A stretch of DNA of 64,000 nt from Microcoleus sp. FACHB-831 (GTDB taxonomy: Bacteria; Cyanobacteriota; Cyanobacteriia; Cyanobacteriales; FACHB-T130), in contig NZ_JACJON010000075.1 in the NCBI RefSeq assembly GCF_014695585.1, forward strand, positions 159,761 through 223,760, read 5' to 3'. This document shows, one piece after another, positions 7,426-15,839 of this stretch (within the stretch, counting starts at the first letter, position 1; each line of letters begins with the position of its first letter). The position numbers and the translations under genes were made by a program. The notes under the pieces were generated by a model. The model did not search any database, was not told where the DNA came from, and saw only the letters and a list, made by a program, of their open reading frames with translations.

Positions 7426-8298
7426 ATGTTCAACACCAAACTAGCAACCCAATCTCATCCAAACCACCAAACTATTGTCAAACTCTCCAATCGTGTCGCC
7501 ATTGGTGGCAAAGATCTTGTTATCATCGGCGGACCTTGTACCGTAGAAAGCGCCGAACAGATGGAAATAGTCGCCAGCCAGCTTGCATATGCTCCCATCC
7601 AAGCTTTGCGCGGCGGTGTCTACAAACCCCGCACTTCTCCCTACGCTTTCCAGGGAATGGGACTAGAAGGACTGGATATTTTGGCTTCAGTGCGATCGCG
7701 CTATGGATTGCCTATCGTCACAGAGGTAATGTCCATCGGGCAAATTGAAGATCTTGCAGCAAGCGCTGATATGCTTCAGGTTGGCAGCCGCAATATGCAA
7801 AATTTCGATCTTCTTAAAGCTTTGGGTAGTGCTGGCAAGCCCATCCTCCTCAAGCGCGGGTTAGCCGCAACTATAGAGGAGTTTATCAATGCGGCAGAAT
7901 ATATCTTAAGTCACGGCAATCCTGACGTGGTGCTGTGCGAACGCGGTATCCGCAGCTTCGATACTTATACGCGCAATGTATTAGATTTAGCAGCAGTTGC
8001 GGCGCTGAAGCAGCTAACTCACTTGCCAGTTATTGTTGACCCATCACATGCGGTAGGCAAGCGAGAACTGGTAGCACCGTTGGCTAAAGCAGCGATCGCC
8101 TGTGGGGCAGATGGATTGATAATTGAGTGTCACCCAGAACCAGAAAAATCAGTTTCCGATGCGCGTCAGGCGCTTTCTTTAGAAGATATGGTGAAATTGG
8201 TTGACGAATTAAGACCTGTAGCCACAGCAGTGGGACGTAATATAAGAGCGATCGCGCCAGAAAAGCCCGCGATCGCTCTTATTTCTTGTTCAGCCTAA
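7426..8298 (+). CDS. aroF: 3-Deoxy-7-phosphoheptulonate (DAHP) synthase, type I-beta
   Basis: A 290-residue enzyme condensing phosphoenolpyruvate and erythrose 4-phosphate, the first step of the shikimate pathway to Phe, Tyr, Trp and chorismate products. Family motifs are all present: GGPCTVES (metal Cys), RGGVYKPRTSPYAFQG, LLKRGL, PVIVDPSHAVGKR (metal His), ECHPEP (metal Glu) and the final SDARQAL (metal Asp). Only about 27 residues precede the barrel. The ACT-like or chorismate-mutase regulatory domain of feedback-inhibited I-beta enzymes is therefore missing. AAGGAG lies 8 bases before the ATG. It is the only gene after the double attenuator, and a HIP1-based hairpin sits in its last codons. 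Confidence 0.96.
   Translation: MFNTKLATQSHPNHQTIVKLSNRVAIGGKDLVIIGGPCTVESAEQMEIVASQLAYAPIQALRGGVYKPRTSPYAFQGMGLEGLDILASVRSRYGLPIVTEVMSIGQIEDLAASADMLQVGSRNMQNFDLLKALGSAGKPILLKRGLAATIEEFINAAEYILSHGNPDVVLCERGIRSFDTYTRNVLDLAAVAALKQLTHLPVIVDPSHAVGKRELVAPLAKAAIACGADGLIIECHPEPEKSVSDARQALSLEDMVKLVDELRPVATAVGRNIRAIAPEKPAIALISCSA
8244..8280 (+). terminator. HIP1-built hairpin in the 3' end of aroF
   Basis: AAGAGCGATCGCG (8244-8256) and CGCGATCGCTCTT (8268-8280) form a perfect 13-bp stem with an 11-base loop, followed by ATTTCTTGTT. It lies inside the last codons of aroF. Two HIP1-containing words make the two arms. It may terminate or stabilise the transcript. Confidence 0.55.
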
Positions 8299-8305
8299 TT
8301 TCGTC

Positions 8306-8330
8306 TTAGGGTGGGCGATGCCCACCTTAT
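8306..8330. repeat. GGTGGGC palindrome between convergent genes, copy 1
   Basis: GGTGGGC-GAT-GCCCACC with short flanking pairing, between the aroF stop and the convergent dps stop. Related palindromes occur at 52102 and 55744, also just after stop codons. It is probably a bidirectional terminator or a dispersed REP-like unit. Confidence 0.7.
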
Positions 8331-8341
8331 TCCAAGCAATC

Positions 8342-8896
8342 CTAGTTAGCCCCAGCCTTCATAAATCCCAGAGTCAGGCTGTCCTGAGCGAGGAAGTGAG
8401 ATAGATGATATGCTCGCTCCTCGGTTTTTAGCAAGATTTGTTCGTAGAGATAGCGGGTGGCGCGATCGCCCAAACTTTCCGCTTGCGCCGCCTGACGCCG
8501 GATTAGCTGGATGATAGCTTGCTCTGCTGCCAAGTCGTGTTCTACCATTTGGCGGCAAGAAAATACACCTTCTTCTTCTGGAGTAAAGCAGCAAAGTTCC
8601 GCTAACTTAGCAAAGCCCGCTACTGGCACGCCTCCTAGCCCATCCAAGCGCTCGCCAATGTCGTGGACGTGCCCTTGCACTTCTTCGTAGCTTTCCGAGA
8701 AGAACTGGTGCAGCATATAAAATTCCGCACCTTCAACCACAAAATGATGCTTTTGGTATTGCAGGTATAGCGCCTGAAAACTTGCCAGTGCTATGTTAAA
8801 ACCCTCGCAGATGGGCGCTGTAACATTGCGATCCAGCAAGATCGGATTGTCATAAACCTGACCGAAGGAGCGTAATACGCTTTGAGTTTCTGACAT
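8342..8896 (-). CDS. dpsA: DpsA-type ferritin-like DNA protection protein
   Basis: A 184-residue four-helix ferritin-like protein. The conserved Dps segments are clear: [24 protein letters not shown] (helix with the ferroxidase His and the Glu/Asp pair in the next segment), [13 protein letters not shown] and a C-terminal [15 protein letters not shown]. It closely resembles the cyanobacterial DpsA group rather than the shorter Dps of this window. Dps dodecamers oxidise iron with hydrogen peroxide, store it and may shield DNA. It is a single gene, convergent with aroF. Two more Dps genes lie at 29197 and 30584, so this genome keeps at least three variants. Confidence 0.9.
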   Translation of the reverse strand: MSETQSVLRSFGQVYDNPILLDRNVTAPICEGFNIALASFQALYLQYQKHHFVVEGAEFYMLHQFFSESYEEVQGHVHDIGERLDGLGGVPVAGFAKLAELCCFTPEEEGVFSCRQMVEHDLAAEQAIIQLIRRQAAQAESLGDRATRYLYEQILLKTEERAYHLSHFLAQDSLTLGFMKAGAN

Positions 8897-9264
8897 GGTT
8901 CTCCTCTCTGTGGCAATTTTGGTTGCCTGAGTGTATCAAATTATTACAATTTTAGTCTCGTCAAGCCTTACTGAGACCTTGATAAACGTGTCTTCCCTCT
9001 ATGGGGGGAATTTTTTTTGCTTTTTAACGCTGCCTACAACTAACCAAATCTTGAGGCAGAGCTAAAGCGATCGCCTGTATATAACGCTTTAGCTTATACC
9101 TCTCCCTATATACAGCGCCGAATTGAGTATTAGTACTTAGACATAAGTAAGAATCATTTGCACTTGTTAGAGCTATATAAAAAGGATCGCTTTTCCGGAA
9201 AAGTTGAGAAATTACGGGAAGTAGTAGTAGAATAATTGAGAATTGATTGCAGTAGTGGGAGAAA
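8897..9264. other. Intergenic region with small palindrome
   Basis: A divergent promoter region of 368 bp. CTTTTCCGGAAAAG at 9190-9203 is a perfect 14-bp palindrome 61 bp before the next start codon and just after an AT-rich TATATAAAAA run. It could be an operator or a small hairpin in the 5' untranslated region. Nothing else is evident. Confidence 0.4.
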
Positions 9265-9507
9265 ATGAATCCATTAAATCTAGACGCAGCAGTCCAGGAG
9301 GCTGTGGAGGTGAACCGAGCCGACAGGTGGCAAGTTTATCTACGCTTGCAAGATTTAGGTATCCCTTGTGAGTGTCCGAGCGACCAACCGTTGAGAGTTC
9401 AGATACAAAGTGCTACCGCAGCAATGCAACTCTGGAGCGTGGTAAAGCAATTGACAGCTTCTCGGCAAGATTTAGTGGAATGGCTTGAACGCTGCTTCGA
9501 TAGATAG
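9265..9507 (+). CDS. Small conserved cyanobacterial protein
   Basis: An 80-residue soluble protein that I recognise only as the type of short hypothetical protein conserved among cyanobacteria. The body reads as alternating helices and a strand (AVEVNRADRWQVYLRLQDLG, then a C-terminal helix LVEWLERCFDR). The two Cys in PCECPSD form a CxC-like pair and a third Cys is near the end. A GGGAG box lies 4 to 8 bases before the ATG. No function can be assigned. Confidence 0.7.
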   Translation: MNPLNLDAAVQEAVEVNRADRWQVYLRLQDLGIPCECPSDQPLRVQIQSATAAMQLWSVVKQLTASRQDLVEWLERCFDR

Positions 9508-9638
9508 TTTTAAGTTTTGAAGTGTGAGTTTTGAGTTAAAGCGAATTATTAATTGTTTCGCTTGACTGCCTGCTCAGAACTCATTTTGACCGCTGACTGC
9601 TTGGAGTAAAATTTCTCGATTTCCAAATTAGGAGCAAA

Positions 9639-10283
9639 ATGAGTAAGCACAGTCAAGTTGAAGAATTTACTATCGAGGGACGCTTGTTAGGGTTTGTAGT
9701 AGAAGATGGCTACCAACTCAAATACTTGCGACTGGGTACTGGGACGGGCGAGTTTTGGTTCAAGCTCTCTAAAGAGTTACGTGCGTCTCTTGATAGTGGC
9801 TTAGTTGCAGGCGAGTGGATTCACGTTAGCGGTGAGAAAAAGCTCGACCTGAAAAAAGGCAAAATCAAACTGAAAGCTTATTCTTTAACGCGGGTTGCTC
9901 CTCATTCTGGGAAACAAGAGGATGCTTTGCCAGTTAACAGCGAAAATGCCTCTGCCAAAAGTCCTAAAACTACAAAACCAAAAGCAGCTATCTTAGTATG
10001 TCAGAAGTCTGATTGCTGCAAGCTAGGAGCCAAAGCGGTTAGTCAGGCTATACAAGAAGAGTTGCGCGATCGCGGTCTAGAAGACCAAATTACTATTAAG
10101 GGCACTGGTTGCATGAAGCGTTGTAAAGCAGGGCCAAATATAGTTATGCCAGATAAAACTCGCTACACTCGGATTGACTCGTCCGAAGTATCTGAAATTA
10201 TAGATAAACATTTTCCCGCCGAGACTATAGCGGAACCGTTAACTGCACAATGCTTGGCGTGTGAAGCTGTAAGCATTCATTAA
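9639..10283 (+). CDS. Thioredoxin-like [2Fe-2S] ferredoxin domain protein
   Basis: A 214-residue protein. Residues 1-85 form a small domain (VEEFTIEGRLLGFVVEDG, HVSGEKKLDLKKGKIKLKAY) that I cannot name. A Lys/Ser/Thr-rich linker follows. Residues 115-190 match the thioredoxin-like [2Fe-2S] ferredoxin fold: ILVCQKSDCCKLGA, then GCMKRCKAGPNIVM, giving the family's Cys pattern for one cluster. Such domains occur in NuoE-like and hydrogenase-linked electron carriers. A Cys pair near the end (QCLACE) is extra. The start follows an AGGAG box, and a strong hairpin follows the stop. It is probably a soluble redox protein with unknown partner. Confidence 0.75.
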   Translation: MSKHSQVEEFTIEGRLLGFVVEDGYQLKYLRLGTGTGEFWFKLSKELRASLDSGLVAGEWIHVSGEKKLDLKKGKIKLKAYSLTRVAPHSGKQEDALPVNSENASAKSPKTTKPKAAILVCQKSDCCKLGAKAVSQAIQEELRDRGLEDQITIKGTGCMKRCKAGPNIVMPDKTRYTRIDSSEVSEIIDKHFPAETIAEPLTAQCLACEAVSIH

Positions 10284-10339
10284 TAAATATAAATTCCCCA
10301 ATCCCTACATTCCCTAGCGGAAAAAGGGGGGTTTGAGCG

Positions 10340-10371
10340 AAGCTTTCCAGTGTTTTGGCACTGGGAAGCTT
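10340..10371 (+). terminator. Hairpin terminator after the [2Fe-2S] gene
   Basis: AAGCTTTCCAGTG pairs with CACTGGGAAGCTT (13 bp, one G-U) around TTTTGG, followed by TGTTGTTG. The tail is only moderately T-rich. Confidence 0.65.
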
Positions 10372-10673
10372 TGTTGTTGAAGGAGACAAGCGATCGCGCT
10401 GCATTATTTAAAATAAAATAACCAAACAATAGCTTTTATTTCCCTGGAAGTTTGGCGACGCGATCGCATATTAGCCAATAAGATTAGTAGCTAACGCAAC
10501 TGGTTTATACACGCCGTCTCGCAGCGCGATCGCTGGGTAAAAACCAGCAGCGTGTATCGTTAAAAACTAGATAATTTAACATAAAGCCATTCGCTTGGTA
10601 CACGAGCGAGCTTTGCTGGCTAAGTAAGCTGATCGATAATACGTTTTATAGGACAAAGGCGATCGCTGCTTTG
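10372..10673. other. HIP1-rich intergenic region
   Basis: About 300 bp with several HIP1 sites. ATACACGC near 10506 and GCGTGTAT near 10549 could pair as a long-loop hairpin. No gene is seen. Confidence 0.4.
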
Positions 10674-11474
10674 ATGAGACGGCGGCATATACTCCGCGTT
10701 GGGATAGCAGGCACCGCTGGGGCAATGGCGGCAGCGTGCGCCACTTTTGGCAGGCCAAGGAGAGACTCTATGACAACAGATAAACAAAATCAGTACGGTA
10801 GACACGCTGCCGAAAATGGACGCCTGCGGGCGCGACCGGGTCAGCCAGAACAAAATGCACCAGTTGGCCTGCAACCGTTGGGGCTAGATGGCAGACGTGA
10901 CGGTTTCCTATATGTACCCAAAACCTACCAGGCTTCTCGACCCGCACCCTTAGTGATGATGCTGCACGGCGCGGGTGGCAACGCACGCGACAGCCTAGCG
11001 CCGTTAATGCATGGGGCTGATGCGGCTGGACTGCTTTTGTTGGCGATTGACTCGCGCCGCCAGACGTGGGATTGGGATATGCTCGTTGGCGGGTATGGTT
11101 CCGATATCACCTTTATCGATGGGGCGCTAGGGCAAACTTTCAGCCGCTACGCTGTAGACCCCACTCGGTTGGCAGTGGCGGGTTTTTCTGATGGTGCGTC
11201 GTATGCGCTGAGTGTCGGCATTACCAACGGCGACCTGTTCACTCATGTCATCGCATTTTCGCCAGGGTTTATGAAGCCAGCAGCGCAAATTGGTTTGCCC
11301 CGCTTGTTTATTTCGCACGGCACGCGAGATGAGGTTTTACCAATCGATGTTTGCAGCCGTCGGCTCGTGCCGCAGCTAAAGCGTGCTGGCTACGATTTGC
11401 TATATCGGGAGTTTGATGGCCCCCATATAATCCCCCCAGAAATTGTTCGCGAGGGACTGGCTTGGTTTGGTTAG
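10674..11474 (+). CDS. Exported alpha/beta-hydrolase, PHB-depolymerase/esterase type
   Basis: A 266-residue protein. The N-terminus MRRRHILRVG followed by a hydrophobic AGTAGAMAAACA run is a Tat-like signal; the Cys could serve as a lipoprotein acceptor (AAAC). The mature part has the layout of polyhydroxybutyrate-depolymerase-like esterases. It has LVMMLHGAGGNARD as the oxyanion strand, a GFSDGAS nucleophile elbow, ISHGTRDEVLP with the acid, and a PHIIPPE segment with the His. The substrate is unknown. I start at the ATG at 10674; a TTG one codon earlier is also possible. It is not in an operon. Confidence 0.8.
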   Translation: MRRRHILRVGIAGTAGAMAAACATFGRPRRDSMTTDKQNQYGRHAAENGRLRARPGQPEQNAPVGLQPLGLDGRRDGFLYVPKTYQASRPAPLVMMLHGAGGNARDSLAPLMHGADAAGLLLLAIDSRRQTWDWDMLVGGYGSDITFIDGALGQTFSRYAVDPTRLAVAGFSDGASYALSVGITNGDLFTHVIAFSPGFMKPAAQIGLPRLFISHGTRDEVLPIDVCSRRLVPQLKRAGYDLLYREFDGPHIIPPEIVREGLAWFG

Positions 11475-11594
11475 AGAATTGATTGGATGACGCAAGCAGA
11501 GTTTTGATTTTTAACTCTTTTTGCTGCGATCGCTCTTAACATCTAATTTCCAGGCTGACAATTATTCTGATGGCTAGAGATGGGCAATAGCGGG

Positions 11595-12443
11595 CTACAT
11601 TGCTTCTAGCTTTTGGCGCAGCTTACTACTCAAAGCATCGATCGCAGTCACAACTACCAACAACACCAGCATCATCGTAGTTGCCTTAGTATACTCAAAG
11701 CCACGAATGTAATTAACTAACTCAAAGCCAATACCACCCGCACCTACAACACCCAACACAGAGGCGGCGCGAATATTGTACTCAAACATCCACAAGGTAT
11801 AACCCAATCCCAAGGGCAATACTTGTGGCAAAATTCCATATTGGGCAATTTGGAACGGCGATGCTCCCGATACTTGCAAAGATTCTATAGAACGCGGATC
11901 GACTGCTTCTATTGCTTGTTGATAAAATTTTCCTAAATATCCAATCGTGTATATTCCTAATGCCAAAGTACCCGCTGGTGCGCCTAACCCTGTTGCGGCT
12001 ACAAATAACAGACCTAATACAATAGAAGGAACAGACCGCACGGCATTTTGTAGCAAGTTAGCCAACCATTGCAGCCAAACTGGTGATAAATTGCGGGAAC
12101 TAAGCATCGCAATTGGTAGAGAAACAATAGCGCCGATTGTAGTTCCCCAAACCGACATTTGTATTGTCTCAATCAGCTTTTCTACAGCAATATGTAATAC
12201 TTTTAAATCGGGTGGCCACAACCGCGATATAAAATCAATTACATATGGCCAACTGTTTTTAAGTAGTTCTAAATCTACCTTAAGACCGCGCAACGCCCAA
12301 CCGTAAACAAGTATGACGCTGCCTAAGATGAGCAGGCGATTAATCCAGGGATAGCGCCTCCAAAACTCAGCAATATTTTTCACTAAGATGAGCAGGCGAT
12401 TAATCCAGGGATAGCGTCTCCAAAACTCAGCAGTATTTTTCAT
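11595..12443 (-). CDS. phnE: PhnE-type ABC transporter permease
   Basis: A 282-residue inner-membrane permease of a phosphonate/phosphite-type importer. The core shows the PhnE layout: a long membrane segment near residue 45, IQMSVWGTTIGAIVSLPIAM, ARSVPSIVLGLLFVAATGLG-like membrane helices, and the cytoplasmic loop with GASPFQIAQYGILPQVLP (EAA-type coupling motif). Members usually begin soon before the first membrane helix. Here the first 40 residues are a nearly perfect tandem duplication of 20 residues containing FWRRYPWINRLLIL. Translation could also begin at the GTG of the inner copy. It follows phnC by 12 bp and completes a D-C-E operon. Confidence 0.9.
   Translation of the reverse strand: MKNTAEFWRRYPWINRLLILVKNIAEFWRRYPWINRLLILGSVILVYGWALRGLKVDLELLKNSWPYVIDFISRLWPPDLKVLHIAVEKLIETIQMSVWGTTIGAIVSLPIAMLSSRNLSPVWLQWLANLLQNAVRSVPSIVLGLLFVAATGLGAPAGTLALGIYTIGYLGKFYQQAIEAVDPRSIESLQVSGASPFQIAQYGILPQVLPLGLGYTLWMFEYNIRAASVLGVVGAGGIGFELVNYIRGFEYTKATTMMLVLLVVVTAIDALSSKLRQKLEAM
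12323..12442 (-). repeat. phnE: 60-bp tandem duplication at the phnE start
   Basis: 12323-12382 and 12383-12442 are direct tandem copies, 60 bp each, with two mismatches. The duplication is in frame, adds 20 codons, and copies the start-codon region: the outer copy begins ATG, the inner GTG. Confidence 0.95.
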
Positions 12444-12455
12444 GTTTAGATAGTT

Positions 12456-13199
12456 TTATAACCCTGATTTAGATCGTGCGGGGAGTTGAGCAAATTGCGA
12501 TTCTAAATTGGTACATTCGCCATTGTAAACAACACGACCAGCATCAAGAACGATCGCTCGTTGCGCGTAATTTGCGGCTATGCTTAAATCGTGCAATACC
12601 ACCACAATAGTCATTGCGCGATCGCGGTGCAATTCTGCTAGTATGTCCATCACTTGTTTAGCTGCCATTACATCTAAACCAGCAATGGGTTCATCTGCTA
12701 AAAGAATTTTTGGGGATTGAATTAAAGCACGCGCGATCGCTACTCTTTGTTGCTGTCCGCCGCTGAGTTGTCCAGTTTTTTGATAAGCGCGATCCTTTAA
12801 CCCTAACTGATGCAGCAAATCCAGAGCATGACGCCTATCATGTTTGCTAAATCCCCACAGGGTTTTCCAAGTTGACAATTCACCCAAACGCCCGCAAAGT
12901 ACATTTTCTAGAGCAGAAAGCTGACGAATCAACCCTCCCCCCTGAAAAATTAACCCAACATCGCGCCTAATTTGAGGCAAATTGCGGGGTGTTATTGCCA
13001 CATTATTAATGCGAATTTCTCCCCGCTGTATGGGAACTAAACCAACAAGCGATCGCAATAGTGTAGACTTACCCGCACCATTCAACCCCAACAAAGCGAC
13101 AAACTCACCCTGCCGAATTTCGCAGTCTATCCCATTAAGAATGGGACGATTTAGAGATGGGGCATAGGGAGTTTGTACCTGTTGACACTCAATGGTCAT
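12456..13199 (-). CDS. phnC: PhnC-type ABC transporter ATPase
   Basis: A 247-residue ATP-binding subunit. Walker A is GLNGAGKSTLL (about residue 38), the Q-loop is LIFQGGGLI, the signature is LSGGQQQRVAIARAL, Walker B is ILLADEPIAGLD, and the switch His is in VVLHD. The sequence fits PhnC or a close oxyanion importer ATPase. It would energise PhnE for uptake of phosphonate, phosphite or a similar phosphorus compound bound by PhnD. It is downstream of phnD across a 146-bp repeat-filled gap. No C-P lyase or phosphite dehydrogenase gene is nearby, so the substrate is open. Confidence 0.92.
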   Translation of the reverse strand: MTIECQQVQTPYAPSLNRPILNGIDCEIRQGEFVALLGLNGAGKSTLLRSLVGLVPIQRGEIRINNVAITPRNLPQIRRDVGLIFQGGGLIRQLSALENVLCGRLGELSTWKTLWGFSKHDRRHALDLLHQLGLKDRAYQKTGQLSGGQQQRVAIARALIQSPKILLADEPIAGLDVMAAKQVMDILAELHRDRAMTIVVVLHDLSIAANYAQRAIVLDAGRVVYNGECTNLESQFAQLPARSKSGL

Positions 13200-13345
13200 A
13201 GTTCATTGTTCATTGTTCATTGTTCATCGCTCATGGTTCATGCCAATCCACAATGAACCATCAGCATTGTTCATCGTTCATTGCTGATAGTTCATGCCAA
13301 TCCACAAGGAACCATCAGCAATGAACCATCAGCAAATATCTATGG
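13200..13345. repeat. Short GTTCATT-type tandem repeats between phnD and phnC
   Basis: The gap is made of heptamer-like repeats (GTTCATT repeated, then TGAACCATCAGCA forms). It includes two copies of a block containing GTTCATGCCAATCCACAA. Similar GAACCAT repeats occur at 30511-30575 and 59780-59850. They resemble the short tandemly repeated repetitive sequences known in filamentous cyanobacteria. Confidence 0.75.
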
Positions 13346-14323
13346 TTAAAACCCAGCGCGTTTTAGCGCATCGCGCATTGGTTGCAAGTGACTGTTGTGT
13401 TCGACCTTAACCAATTCATTTGAGTTATACAAACTCTTTAGCAATTGATTGTTGGCTGGCTGATTTAACTTCAGCATCGCATTGATAATTCTTTGCCGCG
13501 TTGCAGCCGGAACGTCATCATCAATAGCAATTCCGTGCGCTGGTACGCCTGAAATTGCATGAAGAATCCGCAACTTACTAGCTTCCTCCGCCGTAATGTA
13601 CGGGGGATACATCGCGTATTCTGATACAGCGGCAACATCTGCCTGACCTCTCAGAACAGCTTGCAAAGCTCCACTGTAGTTATTACCGTAAGCGACTTGT
13701 CCGAAGAAACCATTTAAGCGATCGCGGTTTGGTACTAATCCTGACTTCACCAACTCTCCAACTGGGAAAATAAACCCAGATCCAGAAGTAGGAGAAGTAA
13801 AGGCCATTTTCTTGCCGCGCAATTGTTCTAGCGTCTGCTTCGCGGAAGATTTGCCTTGCAGCGGACTATTTTTGGGTACTACAAAAATCGAGCGATAGGT
13901 GTGTTTTCCAGAATAATTTGGACGCACTTCAGCCAGATACAACCGTGCGTTTGCCAACTCCTGTGCTTTCAGCGCCGGACGGCTGCTCAAGAACGCAACA
14001 TCAGCGCGATTAGCTCTCAAAGCTTCTACCGTTGCTGTCTCATCGGCTACTACAGCATTAACTGGCATTCCCAGTTCTTTAGACAAAAACTGTGCAACAC
14101 CATTTGCCTTGGTTTGTAAATCTGTCGAGTCAGCGCGACCGGGGAAAGCAATTGTCAGAGGTGTGCCAGGAGCCTGAGCGAGTAAACGCGATCCCTGATG
14201 AGCGGAAGTTTGTTGCGCGATCGCTGGTGGGGTTTTCTCCGCTGCGCCTATACTCAAACCAGTCACCGCTACCAGCGCAGCACCGACACCCAATAAAATC
14301 TTTTTTCTCACGACTCTTATCAA
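13346..14323 (-). CDS. phnD: PhnD-type periplasmic substrate-binding protein
   Basis: A 325-residue exported binding protein. It has a signal sequence (KKILLGVGAALVAVTGLSIG), then the PhnD fold: LTIAFPGRADSTDL, a LSKELGMPVNAVVADETATV segment, LRANRADVAFLS, GKKMAFTSPTSGSGFIFP and RGQADVAAVSEYA. These are the ligand loops of phosphonate/phosphite binding proteins. The first gene of the phnDCE operon. The longest frame starts at TTG (14323), directly after GGAGAG; a GTG at 14311 giving MRKKILLG is the more typical start. The operon suggests scavenging of reduced or organic phosphorus. Confidence 0.9.
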   Translation of the reverse strand: MIRVVRKKILLGVGAALVAVTGLSIGAAEKTPPAIAQQTSAHQGSRLLAQAPGTPLTIAFPGRADSTDLQTKANGVAQFLSKELGMPVNAVVADETATVEALRANRADVAFLSSRPALKAQELANARLYLAEVRPNYSGKHTYRSIFVVPKNSPLQGKSSAKQTLEQLRGKKMAFTSPTSGSGFIFPVGELVKSGLVPNRDRLNGFFGQVAYGNNYSGALQAVLRGQADVAAVSEYAMYPPYITAEEASKLRILHAISGVPAHGIAIDDDVPAATRQRIINAMLKLNQPANNQLLKSLYNSNELVKVEHNSHLQPMRDALKRAGF

Positions 14324-14492
14324 CTCTCCATCAAAGACAATATCTTTGCCAATCTTTATAGAGAAATACTGGCAATAAGCACTTAATCAAGTCTTAAACG
14401 TTTGCTCGCAAAAGTCAATGACTTTTGCGAAATAAAGTCAATAAGAATTGAAAGCAGCGCGAGGCGCTAGAACCATCAGCAAAACTGTAGCT

Positions 14493-15794
14493 TTAAATCA
14501 CCGCAATACAATCAATTTCTACAAGCACATCTTTAGGCAGACGAGAAACCTGAACGCAAGCACGAGCGGGAGCTGTGGCCTCATCAAAATATTTGGCATA
14601 AACCGCATTCACTGCGGCGAAATCGTTCATATCTGCCAGAAAGACTGTTGTTTTTACAACATCTTGAAAAGTAGCGCCAGCAGCAGTCAGGATTGCTTGC
14701 AGATGAGCCATTACTTGTTCTGTCTGTTTGGCTACATCGTCTCTGTAGAGAATATCTCCGAGTCTGGGGTCGATGGCAATTTGACCAGCAACAAAGATTG
14801 TTTGACCGGAGGCGACAATGGCTTGATTATATGGCCCCACTGGTGCGGGTGCTTGTTCGGTACGAATTACTTTACGAGTCATGGGGATTACTTTTTCTAA
14901 CGATGCTTGAGGTTTGCGGGTTTCTGTATCAGAGTCTGCCGACCTGTAGAATTCTCCATCAGGCATTATCGCATCAGTTAAGTCTGCATCCTCAAAACTC
15001 GCTCGATAGATGTTTGCGCCAGTCAAGTCTGCTCTGTTCAGGTTTGCTTTATCCAGATTTGCCCCGATCAAATTTGCCCAGCGCAGATTTGCTCTTTCTA
15101 GATTTACCCCTCGAAGACAGGATTTTCTAAGGTTTGCACTTTGAAGGCGTGCTGCTTTTAAATCTGCATCAGCTAAATTCATGCCTGACAGATCAACTTG
15201 ATAGAAATTAGTTTTCTGGAGTTTAGCTTGCTGAAGCTTTGCATCTTTAATGGTTCCCTCAGCCAAGGTTGCCAAACTTAAATCTGCTCCAATCAAGTAT
15301 GCTTCGCTCAAATTTGCCTTATTCAGGTTGGCTCTACTTAGGTCTGCTTCAGCCAAAGAAGCTACGCTTAGGTCTGCACTGCTCAGGTTTGTACCACTCA
15401 GTTTTGTTTTGTCTAAGTTGGCATAGACCAAGTTGGCGCTAGTTAGGTTTGCCCCTGTCAAATCCGCCTTTTCTAGGTTGGCATAATTCAAGTTAGCACT
15501 ACTCAGGTTTGACCAACTCAAGTCAGCATTACTTAGATTTGCCCAACTTAAATTTGCTGAAGAACCCTGCACCCCGCTCAAATTTGCTCCTAGCAGGGAT
15601 GCCTTATAGAGGTTTGCACTGTTGAGGATTGCCCCACTCAAGTTTGCCTTACTTAAGTCGGCTCCGCTCAAATTTGCACTAGATAGGTCTATCCCGCTCA
15701 GGTCTAGACCTGTGAGGTTTTCCTCACTCAAATTTGCCCCATGAAATTTCCGTTGCCCTGCTTCGTATTTTTCTATAAATTCTTTAGCATCCAT
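14493..15794 (-). CDS. Pentapeptide-repeat protein fused to RidA domain
   Basis: A 433-residue protein starting MDAKEFIEKYEAGQRKF, the usual beginning of cyanobacterial pentapeptide proteins. A longer frame reaches 15869 but its extra residues look untranslated. Residues 20 to about 280 are A(D/N)LxX repeats. After a short linker (ETRKPQASLEKVIP) the last 129 residues are a complete RidA/YjgF domain: PVGPYNQAIVASGQTIFVAG, then ARACVQVSRLPKDVLVEID with the RidA Arg. RidA hydrolyses reactive enamines and imines and normally stands alone. An ATG at 14882 could also give free RidA. Whether one fused protein or two products are made is unknown. Confidence 0.85.
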   Translation of the reverse strand: MDAKEFIEKYEAGQRKFHGANLSEENLTGLDLSGIDLSSANLSGADLSKANLSGAILNSANLYKASLLGANLSGVQGSSANLSWANLSNADLSWSNLSSANLNYANLEKADLTGANLTSANLVYANLDKTKLSGTNLSSADLSVASLAEADLSRANLNKANLSEAYLIGADLSLATLAEGTIKDAKLQQAKLQKTNFYQVDLSGMNLADADLKAARLQSANLRKSCLRGVNLERANLRWANLIGANLDKANLNRADLTGANIYRASFEDADLTDAIMPDGEFYRSADSDTETRKPQASLEKVIPMTRKVIRTEQAPAPVGPYNQAIVASGQTIFVAGQIAIDPRLGDILYRDDVAKQTEQVMAHLQAILTAAGATFQDVVKTTVFLADMNDFAAVNAVYAKYFDEATAPARACVQVSRLPKDVLVEIDCIAVI

Positions 15795-15839
15795 AGTCAG
15801 CCACCGCGATCGCCCCTGCATCAGTTTAGCGCCGGGATA

